A DNA stretch of 64,000 bases from Allorhodopirellula solitaria (GCF_007859855.1 NZ_SJPK01000002.1:62001-126000); one strand, 5' to 3'. Positions 19,010-28,456 are shown, numbered from the stretch's first letter. Translations and numbers: made by a program. Notes: generated by a model not told the origin, from the sequence alone.

Positions 19010-19999
19010 ATGCCGTTGATCACCATGTTCGATCGCAAAAGCCCTGATCACATATCTCGCCTGCCTGGCCGCCACTGGATCATGACGGTGGCCGCGTTGT
19101 TCACCTTCGCACTGCCTCTGGCTCCGCACGCCGTCTCCGCCCAGCGGCCTGCCAAGCCCAAAGAGAGCAAGCAGGAAAAGGATCCCGCACTCCAACCGCG
19201 ACCTGAACTCCTGACCACCAAGGACGGCCTCAAGATTACCGCGTACTACTTCCCATCCGCCGAGGGGAAAGAGGGCATCCCCGTGATGATCGTGCACGAA
19301 TGGAAGGGTCAAGCGGCACCCTATCTGAAACTGTGCACTGCCCTCCGCGATGCGGGCTTCGCTGCGATCGTGGTCGAGTATCGTGGCCACGGCAACAGCA
19401 AGACGTACCGTGATCGCACCGGCACCGAACGGGATTTCAACATTTCCACGATGGGAAAGCGGGACACCGACGCGATCGTACGCTATGACCTCGAGGTAGC
19501 GAAGCAATTCCTCAAAGAGGAAAACAACGCCGGGCGTCTGAATCTCAATGCGCTGTGCATGCTCGGCGTGGAAGAGGGAGCGATCCTGGCCGGGTATTGG
19601 TCGATTCGAGACTGGGAGATCCCCAGTGTCGGACGAATGAAACAGGGACAAGACGTCAAGGCGCTTGTCTACGTTTCACCGGAGAAGAATCTGCATGGGC
19701 TCGCGATGAGTGCGCCAGCCACCGACCCAATCTTGATGCGGCTGCCGACGATGATCGTGGCCGGCAAGAGCAGCTCTCAGGGGAGTGAGTCTGAGCGGAT
19801 GGGCAGTCGGCTGGAGACGATGAAAAAACGCTTCAACCGGGGCACGGCGAGCGGCTTTGAAATGGTTTTGCCAAAGACCAATTTGAGTGGCCCCGCATTG
19901 ATCAACGACGACGCCACCGTGATCCCAAAAATCGTTAAATTCTTGCAAGAGAACGTCCAGGTTAGCAAAACGCAGAATCCCTGGATCGAACGGCCCTAA
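19010..19999 (+). CDS. Exported alpha/beta-hydrolase-fold protein with altered nucleophile elbow
   Basis: This 329-residue protein has a hydrophobic segment ending VSAQ near residue 44 that looks like a signal peptide after a basic N-region. A short Lys/Pro-rich linker follows, then a hydrolase-like core with a beta-strand/oxyanion region (IPVMIVHEWKG), VVEYRGHGNSK, the elbow position LGVEEGAILAG and a late strand TMIVAGKSSS. In active serine hydrolases the elbow is GxSxG; here the middle residue is Glu (GVEEG), so the catalytic Ser appears absent. It may be a non-enzymatic hydrolase-fold protein. Its stop overlaps the stop of the next convergent gene by 4 bp. Function unknown. Confidence 0.8.
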   Translation: MPLITMFDRKSPDHISRLPGRHWIMTVAALFTFALPLAPHAVSAQRPAKPKESKQEKDPALQPRPELLTTKDGLKITAYYFPSAEGKEGIPVMIVHEWKGQAAPYLKLCTALRDAGFAAIVVEYRGHGNSKTYRDRTGTERDFNISTMGKRDTDAIVRYDLEVAKQFLKEENNAGRLNLNALCMLGVEEGAILAGYWSIRDWEIPSVGRMKQGQDVKALVYVSPEKNLHGLAMSAPATDPILMRLPTMIVAGKSSSQGSESERMGSRLETMKKRFNRGTASGFEMVLPKTNLSGPALINDDATVIPKIVKFLQENVQVSKTQNPWIERP

Positions 20000-20445
20000 A
20001 ACCGAGGTCGGTTGAGAACTTCGCGGATCAAGAACGCTTGCCGCAAACCATCGGGTCGACGAAACATCTCACGCAGGGCGTCGGCGGGACTGTCTCGCTC
20101 CTGCGAGTGCTGGCTCGGGTTACGATCAGGGCTCCGGATTTTAGCCCTCGCCATCGTGCTCAGCGAGCGTTCTCTGGGCATGCCGTCGCGATCCCGATCA
20201 TCGCTATCTAAATGCACGGCATCGAGAATTTCGATGTCCTGCTCACCGAAGACCTCCTCGTCGAGGTCATCGTAATACCCAGCATCGTCCTCGGCCTCCC
20301 GCTCTCGGCGGGCATCGGAATAGGGGCGTGGCCGCGTCCGCGACCGCCGCTCACGTTGCCGATCGGCATCGGCCCGTCGTTGGACCATCTTACGCTGCCG
20401 CATCGCAGCGGCTTGTCGCAGGAACTCCTCGAGATCATTGGGCAT
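19996..20445 (-). CDS. Charged low-complexity protein next to floA
   Basis: This 149-residue protein is dominated by Arg, Asp and Glu. The N-terminus (MPNDLEEFLRQAAAMRQRKM) is probably helical. An Arg-rich stretch, then an acidic stretch (DDAGYYDDLDEEVFGEQD), and a C-terminal DALREMFRRPDGLRQAF segment ending in EVLNRP follow. AAGGAG lies about 9 bp before the ATG. It begins 23 bp after floA on the same strand, so the two are likely cotranscribed. I recall similar small charged genes beside planctomycete flotillin genes but cannot name a family. A soluble partner of the membrane scaffold is a guess. Confidence 0.75.
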   Translation of the reverse strand: MPNDLEEFLRQAAAMRQRKMVQRRADADRQRERRSRTRPRPYSDARREREAEDDAGYYDDLDEEVFGEQDIEILDAVHLDSDDRDRDGMPRERSLSTMARAKIRSPDRNPSQHSQERDSPADALREMFRRPDGLRQAFLIREVLNRPRF

Positions 20446-20468
20446 TGTCGCAATCTCCTTCTAGGCGA

Positions 20469-21554
20469 TTAATGATGTGCTTCGATACTAGCCGACTCGG
20501 ACCGCTCACCCGAGAGCGAGCGACGCATGTCGGTATCGGCAATGACGTTCTTAATCCGGTAGTAGTCCATGATCATCAGATTCCCGCTGTGGAACGCAGC
20601 GGCCATGGCGTGAGGCACAGCAGCTTCTGCTTCGACAACCTCGGCTCGACTCTGCTCAATCCTGGCCTGCATCTCCTGCTCTTCGGCGACCGCTGCGGCA
20701 CGTTTGCTCTCCGCGTTAGCACGGGCGACCGCCGTGTCCGCCTCGGCTTGATCGGCTTGCAAACGAGCACCAATATTGGCTCCGACATCGATGTCGGCGA
20801 TGTCAATCGAAACGATTTCGAACGCTGTCTGAGAATCGAGCTTCTTGGCCAAAACCGCCTTGCTGATCACGTCGGGATTCTCCAAGACCGCCTTGTGATT
20901 GGCGGCGCTGCCGATCGCGCTAACGATGCCTTCCCCGACACGGGCAATGATCGTCTCCTCGGTCGCACCACCGATCAATTGCTGCAGGTTCGCCCGCACG
21001 GTCACCCGCGCCTTGACCTTCAATTGGATGCCGTCTTTGGCCACCGCATCGAGCGAGGGTTTTGCGGCGCCCCGCGGCGGACAATCGATGACCTTGGGGT
21101 AGACGCTTGTTTGCACTGACTCGAGCACGTCTCGCCCGGCCAAGTCGATGGCGGTCGCCTCCCGAAACGTCAGTGATATCGTCTTGGCTTTCTTTGCCGC
21201 AATCAGCGCCCGTATCACCTGCTGCACATTGCCGCCGGCCAAGTAGTGAGCCTCGAGGGCGCCGCCGGTCAACTCCGGATCGTCCAACCCGGCCTGGGTG
21301 GCCATGATTTTGGCACGCACGATGGAACGCGAGTTGACCTTGCGAAACGTCATCGCGATCAAGTCGGAGAAGCCAATATTGGATTTAGTGAGGACCGACT
21401 GGATCCACAACCCAAAGTATTTGGCGAAAACGAAGAAGATCAGCAGAATGAGGACAAAGACGACTAGCGCGCCAATCAACACCGCCGTGTTGAAATTGCT
21501 CAACCCCGCCCCCAGAAAGGACGCCCCGCTGAGAGTAATCGAGAGAGGATTCAT
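20469..21554 (-). CDS. floA: Flotillin-like protein FloA
   Basis: FloA is a membrane scaffold of functional membrane microdomains. The protein of 361 residues starts at ATG 21554 ([17 protein letters not shown]), has one hydrophobic membrane segment (about residues 22-46, [16 protein letters not shown]) and then an SPFH-like region. Characteristic segments include [10 protein letters not shown], the helix [47 protein letters not shown] and the Ala/Glu-rich coiled coil [33 protein letters not shown] broken into heptads. The frame continues upstream to 21758, but homology begins at the chosen Met. Length is slightly above Bacillus FloA (331). Confidence 0.95.
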   Translation of the reverse strand: MNPLSITLSGASFLGAGLSNFNTAVLIGALVVFVLILLIFFVFAKYFGLWIQSVLTKSNIGFSDLIAMTFRKVNSRSIVRAKIMATQAGLDDPELTGGALEAHYLAGGNVQQVIRALIAAKKAKTISLTFREATAIDLAGRDVLESVQTSVYPKVIDCPPRGAAKPSLDAVAKDGIQLKVKARVTVRANLQQLIGGATEETIIARVGEGIVSAIGSAANHKAVLENPDVISKAVLAKKLDSQTAFEIVSIDIADIDVGANIGARLQADQAEADTAVARANAESKRAAAVAEEQEMQARIEQSRAEVVEAEAAVPHAMAAAFHSGNLMIMDYYRIKNVIADTDMRRSLSGERSESASIEAHH

Positions 21555-21781
21555 AGTGTTGCTCAAATCGTAGTTGCAGAGAGAGGCCGTCAGATCATCA
21601 AACGCTCGTCCGCCTATTGTAGCAGCGGCGAGGTGGCTTTTAAGCAAACGATTGGAAATAATCGGGCACGCGGCGTCGTGGCTGTTCGATGCCTCCCCAC
21701 CCGCTATACTCCTGAGCTGCGTATCGGGCCGACCGGCTCGATGAATCAGAGCAAACAACTAGAGCCCAGCGAGCAAAGAAA

Positions 21782-22957
21782 ATGGCGAAGCGACCCCTGA
21801 ATGTTGGTTTGATCGGCGGCGGCGGCGGTGCTTTTATCGTCCAACCTCACCAACGTGCAATTCATTTCGACGGCACTCGCCGGGTGACGGTCGCGGCACT
21901 CCATCCCGATGCGAAAATTGCTCAATCCGAAGCTGAACAATGGGATTACCCCATCAAAGGCTACGACAGCTACGACGAAATGATTGAGCAGGAATCCGCT
22001 AAGCCCGTCGGCGAGCGGATCGACTACGCACTCATCGTCACGCCCAACCACGTTCACTTTGACCCAGCCATCAAGTGTGTCCGGGCGGGCATCCCGGTGT
22101 TCTGCGAGAAACCGCTGACGATCAATCTCGACGAAGCCAAACAGCTCGTTGCAGCAGTCAAGGAAAACAACGTCCCCTTCGCCGTCTCGCACACCTATCT
22201 GGGGCACTGGACCAGCCGCTTCTCACGATTTATCGTCACGAGCGGCTTGTTGGGCGACGTCCGCTGGGTCGATTCCTACTACCTGCAGGGCTGGCTGGCC
22301 GAACGAACGGAAGATTCCGGCAACGCTCAAGCCGAGTGGCGAGTCGATCCCAAAAAGTCCGGGGCGAGCTTGTGCGGCGGTGATATCGGGACGCACGCTC
22401 TGATGCAACTCCGCTACGTCACCGGCCTGAATGTCCAACGCGTGCAAGCCCACCTGGAGACGTACGTGAAGGGCCGCATGCTCGACGATCACTTCACCAG
22501 CTACGTGGAACTGTCCAACGGCGGCAAAGGCATGGTCCGAGCTTCGCAAATCGCGATCGGCCACAAGAATGACCTCGGCATCGAGGTCAACGGCACGAAA
22601 GGCACCCTTTCGTGGCGTCAGGAATTCCCTGAGGAAGTCAAGATCCAGCTGCCCGGCCAACCCGACCGCACCTATTTCCGCGGTGCTGTCTCGGCAAACG
22701 ATGGATTTTTAGGCGATCTGCCCGAAGACCTGATGGCCGAACCCAATGTCCCCGCCGGACACCCCGAAGCGTTTCACGACGCATTCGCACGCCTTCACCG
22801 CTGTTTCGAACAAGACGTCCGGCTGTACAACGACGGGAAACCATTCGACTGTGATGGCAACCTCTACGCCAACATTGACGATGGGTACACCGGGATGGCC
22901 TTCATCGAAGCCGCCGTCAAGAGTTCCCAAGACGGCAACGTCTGGGTCGACATGTAA
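21782..22957 (+). CDS. Gfo/Idh/MocA family NAD(P)-dependent oxidoreductase
   Basis: The N-terminal Rossmann fold has the dinucleotide loop GLIGGGGGAFI, and the family signature CEKPLT follows near residue 104. The C-terminal alpha/beta domain contains the conserved GGDIGTHALMQLRY, with a His in the position expected to take part in catalysis. Members oxidise or reduce sugars, inositols or related cyclic polyols. The 391-residue length is typical. Planctomycetes carry many paralogues, so the exact substrate cannot be assigned. No signal peptide is seen, so it is cytoplasmic. It is divergent from floA and stands alone. Confidence 0.92.
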   Translation: MAKRPLNVGLIGGGGGAFIVQPHQRAIHFDGTRRVTVAALHPDAKIAQSEAEQWDYPIKGYDSYDEMIEQESAKPVGERIDYALIVTPNHVHFDPAIKCVRAGIPVFCEKPLTINLDEAKQLVAAVKENNVPFAVSHTYLGHWTSRFSRFIVTSGLLGDVRWVDSYYLQGWLAERTEDSGNAQAEWRVDPKKSGASLCGGDIGTHALMQLRYVTGLNVQRVQAHLETYVKGRMLDDHFTSYVELSNGGKGMVRASQIAIGHKNDLGIEVNGTKGTLSWRQEFPEEVKIQLPGQPDRTYFRGAVSANDGFLGDLPEDLMAEPNVPAGHPEAFHDAFARLHRCFEQDVRLYNDGKPFDCDGNLYANIDDGYTGMAFIEAAVKSSQDGNVWVDM

Positions 22958-23056
22958 CCAAACCCAGCATCATCGCGCCGGTGGCGATCGCTGAACGGCA
23001 CTTAGCAACACACGATGAATAAGTGCCGGTTTTAGTAGTGGACGAGGCAGCATGCC

Positions 23057-23080
23057 TCCCCGCGGGAAAACCCGCGGGGA
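23057..23080. repeat. Perfect GC-rich hairpin beside a TAGTGGACGAGGC repeat word
   Basis: TCCCCGCGGG and its exact complement CCCGCGGGGA flank an AAAA loop in the 249-bp spacer between the oxidoreductase and lutA. Just upstream (23036-23048) is TAGTGGACGAGGC, which also occurs at 975-987 (minus), 39249-39261 and 57699-57711 (minus). There is no T-run on either side, so it is treated as a member of the dispersed repeats rather than a terminator. Confidence 0.7.
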
Positions 23081-23206
23081 AATGAACAAGACGCCGGTTC
23101 ACACCTCCCACGTGGATGCCGCCTGACTTGCAGTTCGCGACCAGCCCGTTCATGCTACCGGGCACAGCACACGCAATTCTCTGGCTCTGATTTCCTGGCT
23201 CGCTTC

Positions 23207-23965
23207 ATGAATGTCGCCCTATTCGTCCCCTGCTATATCGACCAATTCTTTCCGGACGTAGCGATTGCGACGCTCGAACTGCTCGAAGCCCAAGGGCTCA
23301 CCGTTCACTTTCCACCGTCGCAAACCTGCTGTGGCCAACCGATGGCGAACACAGGGTGCTCGGCCGATGCGGCCCCGGTAGCAAAGCAGTACGTGGAGAT
23401 GTTTTCAGACTACGACGCCATCGTTTGCCCCTCGGGCAGCTGCACGTCGATGATCCGCAACCACTACGCGGATTACTTCGAACCCGACGACGAGAAATAC
23501 CTGCACGTCCGCGACTCGACCTTCGAACTCTGCGAATTCCTCGTCGATCAGCTGGGCCTGCAACAAATCAAAGGACGATTTCCACACAAAGTCAGCATCC
23601 ATGCGAGTTGCCACGGGCTGCGGGAACTGCGGCTCGGACCATCCAGCGAGCGCCCGATACCCCGCGTCAATCGCCTCCGCACCCTGCTCGAATCACTCGA
23701 CGACGTCGAAATCATGCCGATCACCCGCACTGACGAGTGCTGCGGATTCGGCGGCACATTCGCCGTGACTGAACGCGAGACCAGTGTCGCCATGGGCGTC
23801 GACCGGGTCCAAGATCACATCGCTGCCGGCAGTGAGGTTATGATTGCAGGTGACATGAGCTGCCTGATGCACATGCAAGGCCTGATCAGTCGCCGAAAAA
23901 TGCCCCTCCAGGTCATGCATATCGCTCAAGTCCTCGCCGGACGGGAGCTAGCTCCTAGCTCCTAG
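23207..23965 (+). CDS. lutA: L-lactate oxidation iron-sulfur subunit LutA (CCG domain)
   Basis: LutA/YkgE proteins carry two CCG (DUF224) domains that bind an iron-sulfur or noncubane cluster and take part in lactate oxidation with LutB and LutC. The motifs CCGQPMANTGC (about residue 45), ASCHGLRELRLG (about residue 134) and CCGFGGTFAV (about residue 181) are visible. The start FVPCYIDQFFPDVA matches the family N-terminus. The length of 252 is standard. The last codons fall in a short direct repeat (CTAGCTC units), which encodes the ELAPSS tail. It is the first gene of a three-gene lut set, 44 bp before lutB. Confidence 0.95.
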   Translation: MNVALFVPCYIDQFFPDVAIATLELLEAQGLTVHFPPSQTCCGQPMANTGCSADAAPVAKQYVEMFSDYDAIVCPSGSCTSMIRNHYADYFEPDDEKYLHVRDSTFELCEFLVDQLGLQQIKGRFPHKVSIHASCHGLRELRLGPSSERPIPRVNRLRTLLESLDDVEIMPITRTDECCGFGGTFAVTERETSVAMGVDRVQDHIAAGSEVMIAGDMSCLMHMQGLISRRKMPLQVMHIAQVLAGRELAPSS

Positions 23966-24009
23966 CTTCCGAACCTCGACCTCTTTCCTTCTGGACCCCA
24001 CTCTCCCGC

Positions 24010-25410
24010 ATGCTCCCCATCGTCGATCACCCTGAGGCCGCTAAGGACTTCGTTAACAATGTGCCGCGATCGCACTGGCACGACGACGCCCTGTGGTTCG
24101 TCCGCGTCAAGCGAGACCGGCAATCCCAGTCGCTGCCTGAGTGGGAGTACCTGCGCGAGCAAGCGGCGACGATCAAGCGGCACACCATCGCGAATCTGGG
24201 AGACTACCTGCAAGAGTTCGAAGCCAACGCCGCCCGCCTGGGGGCCGTCGTCCACTGGGCCGCCGACGCTGCTGAGCACAACCGGATCGTGCACCAACTG
24301 CTGGTCGAAAACAACGCTCACGAGATCATCAAGAGCAAGTCCATGCTGACCGAGGAGTGCGGCCTCAACGAATACCTGCTTGAGCAGGGTATCGACGTCG
24401 TCGACACCGATCTCGGGGAGCGAATCGTGCAACTGCGGGGCGAGCACCCCAGCCATATCGTGCTGCCTGCCATTCACATTAAAAAAGAAGAGGTTGGCGA
24501 GACGTTCCACGAACACCTCGGCACGACCGCAGGCGAATCCGACCCCCAGGTACTCACCGAGGCGGCCCGCGGACACCTGCGAAGCAAGTTCCTCGGTGGT
24601 GACGTGGGCATCACCGGCGTCAATTTCGCTATCGCGGAGACCGGCGGGATCGTCGTCGTGACCAACGAAGGCAACGCTGACCTCGGCGTTTCCCTGCCTC
24701 GCGTCCACATTGCCTGCATGGGTATCGAGAAACTCGTGCCGAGATTCCATGACCTCGGGGTCTTCACCCGGCTACTCGCGCGGAGCGCCACCGGCCAGCC
24801 AATCACCACCTATACATCCCATTTCCACGGCCCTCGCGACGAAAACAGCGAACTGCACATCGTCCTCGTCGATAACGGCAGATCACAGATCCGGGACAGC
24901 GACACGTTCCGCGATTCGCTCAACTGCATCCGCTGCGGGGCCTGCATGAACACCTGCCCCGTGTACCGTCGCAGCGGCGGACACAGCTACAATGCGACCG
25001 TGCCGGGCCCGATCGGCAGCGTGCTCGGACCGTCGCGAGATCCGAAAGCCCATAAGAGTCTGCCCTATGCCTGCAGCCTTTGCGGATCGTGCACCGACGT
25101 CTGCCCAGTCAAAATTCCGCTCCACCATCAACTCCTCGCATGGCGAAAAGTGCTCGTCGGCAAACGCCTGCTGAATTGGAGCAAACGCACCGGCATGAAA
25201 GCCGCCTCGGTCCTATTCCAACACCCTAAACTCTTCACCCTCGCTGGTTACTCAGGCCGAACTGCGCTGCGTATTCTGCCGAAAGCCCTAACACACAACC
25301 GGTTCAACGAATGGGCGATCGACCGCGACCTCCCCAAGCCGCCGAGACAGAGCTTCCGGGCCTGGTACGCAAAGAACCGAACGGAAACACAGCCTGAGGA
25401 CACAAAATGA
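24010..25410 (+). CDS. lutB: L-lactate oxidation iron-sulfur protein LutB
   Basis: LutB has an N-terminal LUD domain (about residues 60-290) followed by a ferredoxin-like region with two 4Fe-4S motifs, CIRCGACMNTCPVYRR near residue 309 and CSLCGSCTDVCPVKIP near residue 358. The segments KSKSMLTEECGLN and ETGGIVVVTNEGN are typical of the family. It probably passes electrons from lactate oxidation toward the quinone pool together with LutA and LutC. The length of 466 is normal. Its TGA overlaps the ATG of lutC (ATGA at 25407-25410), indicating coupled translation. Confidence 0.96.
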   Translation: MLPIVDHPEAAKDFVNNVPRSHWHDDALWFVRVKRDRQSQSLPEWEYLREQAATIKRHTIANLGDYLQEFEANAARLGAVVHWAADAAEHNRIVHQLLVENNAHEIIKSKSMLTEECGLNEYLLEQGIDVVDTDLGERIVQLRGEHPSHIVLPAIHIKKEEVGETFHEHLGTTAGESDPQVLTEAARGHLRSKFLGGDVGITGVNFAIAETGGIVVVTNEGNADLGVSLPRVHIACMGIEKLVPRFHDLGVFTRLLARSATGQPITTYTSHFHGPRDENSELHIVLVDNGRSQIRDSDTFRDSLNCIRCGACMNTCPVYRRSGGHSYNATVPGPIGSVLGPSRDPKAHKSLPYACSLCGSCTDVCPVKIPLHHQLLAWRKVLVGKRLLNWSKRTGMKAASVLFQHPKLFTLAGYSGRTALRILPKALTHNRFNEWAIDRDLPKPPRQSFRAWYAKNRTETQPEDTK

Positions 25411-26030
25411 ACCACTCCGCGACCAGCACCCCCGAGGCCCATAGCCGCCAAGTCGTCCTCGACCGGCTGCGCGGCCGGGCCGTCAAGTCACCTGGATTGC
25501 CCGAGATCGATCCAGACCAACTCATCCAATTTGACGACCGCCTGACACAGTTTGAGCAGACGCTCGAACTGGTCGGAGGCCAATCCCACCGAGTTGACTC
25601 ACCGCAACAAATCGCTGAGATCCTCAGTGAGCTGGAAGAATTCCGATCCGCCACCTGTATCGCTTCAACGGTCCCCGAAGCGGTGGCACCCACGGTCGAC
25701 CTGAACGCGATCGATGACCCACACGACCTCGCCCCACTGGACTGGACGATCGCCCGCGGCGAGTTCGGCGTCGCCGAGAATGGAGCAATCTGGATCGACG
25801 GCGACACTCTGCCACACCGGGTGATGATCTTCATCGCCCAGTACCTCGCGATCGTCATCTCGCGCGAGCAGATCGTGGACCAGATGCACCAGGCATATAT
25901 GCGGATTGGAACACCCAAGCCCGGTTTTGGAGTTTTTGTGTCTGGGCCGAGCAAAACGGCCGATATCGAACAATCGCTCGTGCTGGGTGCCCACGGCTGC
26001 CGCGAATTGCAAGTCTTCTTGTTGCCTTAA
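25407..26030 (+). CDS. lutC: L-lactate oxidation protein LutC (LUD domain)
   Basis: This 207-residue single LUD (DUF162) domain protein ends with the family-typical FVSGPSKTADIEQSLVLGAHG and ELQVFLLP. The central AVAENGAIWID-like segment (GEFGVAENGAIWID) is also conserved. It forms the third component of LutABC. It is translated from an ATGA junction with lutB. A 7-bp inverted repeat CCGCGAG/CTCGCGG (26043-26070) follows the stop but lacks a T-run. Confidence 0.94.
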   Translation: MNHSATSTPEAHSRQVVLDRLRGRAVKSPGLPEIDPDQLIQFDDRLTQFEQTLELVGGQSHRVDSPQQIAEILSELEEFRSATCIASTVPEAVAPTVDLNAIDDPHDLAPLDWTIARGEFGVAENGAIWIDGDTLPHRVMIFIAQYLAIVISREQIVDQMHQAYMRIGTPKPGFGVFVSGPSKTADIEQSLVLGAHGCRELQVFLLP

Positions 26031-26311
26031 GCCCTGGATCAACCGCGAGCCACGATCCACCACCTCGCGGCTGAACCGACCGAAGCGATAAACGATGCCT
26101 GGCAGGCGGCGTGATCGTCCGGCCATAGCAACATCGCGGCGGAAGTTTCCAGACAAAACCACCAAAAGCGACTCCGCACCGGCGGCAGCCCACACGCTAT
26201 TACGCGTGCGTTTCGGGACGATATTCGCCCATTAACGCAAGTCCGTTGGAACATGATGCAAACGACGCTCCGATTCTCGATATAAATTCTGCATCAAATC
26301 TTCAAAACCCG
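26031..26311. other. Spacer between lutC and the rpsJ promoter
   Basis: No gene was recognised in these 281 bp. The only structure seen is the CCGCGAG/CTCGCGG stem at 26043-26070, a possible weak end signal for lutABC. Ribosomal genes tuf, fusA, rpsL and rpsG, which often precede rpsJ in bacteria, are not here. Confidence 0.5.
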
Positions 26312-26340
26312 TTGACGCTTCGCGCTCTCAACCGTACATT
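26312..26340 (+). promoter_or_regulatory. Putative sigma-70 promoter of the S10-spc cluster
   Basis: TTGACG (26312-26317) and TACATT (26335-26340) are spaced by exactly 17 bp, a close match to housekeeping promoter hexamers. The site is 75 bp before the GTG of rpsJ and downstream of the last lut gene, which is where the main promoter of the ribosomal cluster is expected. Confidence 0.6.
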
Positions 26341-26414
26341 CTCGCCTCCCCGCAGCAAATTGGTTTTGCCACGCAGGGTTCCATGTTCGCCATCAAAGTA
26401 GATAGGTCACGATC

Positions 26415-26741
26415 GTGTCAGCTGGTGCCAGTGAAATCATTCGCATTCGTATGGAAGCATACGACCATGCAGTTCTGGATCAGAGCGCGCGAGACATTGT
26501 CGACACAGTCAAGGCGACTGCGAGCATTGTCCACGGGCCTATCCCATTGCCAACTCGCATTGAGCGATACACCGTTCTGTCGAGCCCCTTTGTTAACAAA
26601 AAGGCTCGCCAGCAATTCGAAATCCGAACGCACAAGCGTTTGGTAGACATCGTCCAGGCTTCGGCCAAGACAATTGAAGCACTTAATAAACTCAGTCTAC
26701 CGGCTGGGGTCGACATCAAGATCAAGGCGTCCGCCCGCTGA
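26415..26741 (+). CDS. rpsJ: 30S ribosomal protein S10
   Basis: S10 (108 residues) is a 30S head protein and, as NusE, a transcription antitermination factor. Recognisable segments are [34 protein letters not shown] and the conserved [12 protein letters not shown]. Start is GTG at 26415; the family N-terminus usually begins close to the IRIRM segment, so a short extension is present. It heads the cluster but is separated from rplC by 348 bp, much more than usual. Confidence 0.98.
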   Translation: MSAGASEIIRIRMEAYDHAVLDQSARDIVDTVKATASIVHGPIPLPTRIERYTVLSSPFVNKKARQQFEIRTHKRLVDIVQASAKTIEALNKLSLPAGVDIKIKASAR

Positions 26742-27089
26742 TCTGGTCCTCGCGAACAACGCGGGTCGCTTGAGCTGGATGAGCCACGCTCTCCAATGCA
26801 CGCCCCTCGTTCTCGTTCGCCCGCCTGTTTTCCACAGGCGAATGTTTAGCCGGTCCTCTCATGGCATCGATTCCACGAGAGCATGTTTGAGTCCACCCAT
26901 CTCCAGCCGTTGGCGATGGGCTTGTTCATTACTTTTGCAGTCACGGTTTTCCGTATGGTCGGAAGCTGCGGCGATACCGCTTGAGGCAACTCGACCTACC
27001 GAGTGCATTCATGCGAGTCGTCGGGCGGTCCCGGAACTCCTAGCGAATCAACAGGTAGCTCGCCGCTGAAACGGCGGGCAGGAATTGTT
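26742..27089 (+). promoter_or_regulatory. Hairpin-rich leader between rpsJ and rplC
   Basis: No gene is supported in this 348-bp spacer. Three stems can be drawn: CGCCTG/CAGGCG at 26822-26840, TCTCATGG/CCACGAGA (one G-U) at 26857-26880, and CGCCG/CGGCG around CTGAAA at 27061-27076. The last lies just before AGGA and the rplC ATG. A separate leader with autoregulation by a ribosomal protein would explain the gap, but this is inference. Confidence 0.4.
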
Positions 27090-27773
27090 ATGTTACCATC
27101 TATTTTAGGCCGCAAAGTGGGGATGACTCAAGTCTTCCTCGAGGACGGCACCGCTGTCCCGGTCACTGTCGTGCAGGCCGGTCCCTGCCACGTGCTGCAA
27201 ATCCGCAGCAAAGAGCGAGACGGCTACGAAGCGGTTCAGCTAGGATTCGAGGACAAGCCACGTCGCTTGGCCGCTCGCAGTGAGCGAGGGCAAGTCGCCG
27301 CACTGGACAGCAAACGATCCAAGAATCGTGCTGCCGCCGGCGTCGAAGTCGCGGCCAAGGCTGATTGCGAGCCACAACGATTCGTCCGCGAGTTCCGCGG
27401 CCCCGTCAACGCCACTGTCGGCGATGCACTGACGGTCGAACAATTCACCGACGTCAAGAACGTCGACGTCACCGGCACCAGCAAGGGCCGTGGCTTCTCC
27501 GGTGTCATGAAACGACACAACTTCGCTGGCCAGCGTGCTTCTCACGGTGTGAAGAAATGTCACCGTCACGCAGGTGGTACGGGCATGAGCGCCTCGCCGA
27601 GCCGCGTCTTCAAAGGTAAGAAGATGCCCGGCCAATACGGCAACTCACGGGTCACCACTCGCAACCTTCAGGTCGTGAGCATCGACACCGAAAACAATCT
27701 GCTGCTCGTCCGCGGTGCAGTCCCTGGCCCTAACGGCGGATTCGTTTCGATCCGTCAAACCAACAAAGTCTGA
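27090..27773 (+). CDS. rplC: 50S ribosomal protein L3
   Basis: L3 (227 residues) binds near the 3' end of 23S rRNA and contacts the peptidyl-transferase centre. The N-terminus LGRKVGMTQVF and the region KGRGFSGVMKRHNF, then HRHAGGTGMSASPSRVFKG and KKMPGQYG are family hallmarks. The start is ATG 27090, 27 residues of unrelated sequence being possible upstream in frame. AGGA lies 7 bp before the start. It is 11 bp from rplD. Confidence 0.98.
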   Translation: MLPSILGRKVGMTQVFLEDGTAVPVTVVQAGPCHVLQIRSKERDGYEAVQLGFEDKPRRLAARSERGQVAALDSKRSKNRAAAGVEVAAKADCEPQRFVREFRGPVNATVGDALTVEQFTDVKNVDVTGTSKGRGFSGVMKRHNFAGQRASHGVKKCHRHAGGTGMSASPSRVFKGKKMPGQYGNSRVTTRNLQVVSIDTENNLLLVRGAVPGPNGGFVSIRQTNKV

Positions 27774-27784
27774 GGGCGAATACA

Positions 27785-28456
27785 ATGGCAACGATCCCAG
27801 TTTTAGACGCGTCGGGCAAAGAAGTCGGCACGTACGAAATCGACACCACGCAGATCGCTGATCGCATCAGCAAGCAACTTCTGCATGATGTCGTCGTGAT
27901 GTACCAGGCGAACAAACGCCAAGGCTCACACAACACCCGCACCCGCGGTCAAGTCAGCGGCACTAACAAAAAGATGTACCGCCAAAAGGGTACCGGTAAC
28001 GCTCGAGCAGGTTCCAAGCGGACCAACGTTCGCCGCGGTGGTGGCGTCGCTCGCACAGTGAAACCACGCGACTACAGCTATCGTCACCCGAAGAAGGCAA
28101 TCAAGCTCGCCACTCGCATGGCAATCCGTTCGCGGATTGATGACGGCGAAGTGGTATTGATCGACGGCTTTGGCCTCGACGCACCGAAAACCAGCCAAAT
28201 GGCAGGTGTCTTGCGTAGCCTCGGCCTCGATGGCGTCAGCACGCTGATCGCTACCTCCGATGACGACTCCGCCGTGTACAAGAGCGGCCGCAACATCCAG
28301 GGCGTTACCGTTGAGCCGGTTCGCCAGCTCAACGCACTCTCGTTACTGACGCCGAAGAAGGTATTGTTCACAACTGCGGCTCTCGACAAAGTGAAGGACG
28401 GCACCTTCGCAGGTGCTGGCTCGAATAACCGTCAAACCGAGGAGGCCGCCGGCTAG
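27785..28456 (+). CDS. rplD: 50S ribosomal protein L4
   Basis: L4 (223 residues) is an early assembly protein with a loop lining the exit tunnel; in some bacteria it also represses the S10 operon. The tunnel loop region is visible as RGQVSGTNKKMYRQKGTGNARAG with HPKKAIKLATRMAI following. The C-terminal NALSLLTPKKVLFTTAAL segment is typical, followed by a short polar tail rich in Gly, Asn and Glu. It lies 11 bp from rplC and 57 bp from rplW. Confidence 0.98.
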   Translation: MATIPVLDASGKEVGTYEIDTTQIADRISKQLLHDVVVMYQANKRQGSHNTRTRGQVSGTNKKMYRQKGTGNARAGSKRTNVRRGGGVARTVKPRDYSYRHPKKAIKLATRMAIRSRIDDGEVVLIDGFGLDAPKTSQMAGVLRSLGLDGVSTLIATSDDDSAVYKSGRNIQGVTVEPVRQLNALSLLTPKKVLFTTAALDKVKDGTFAGAGSNNRQTEEAAG

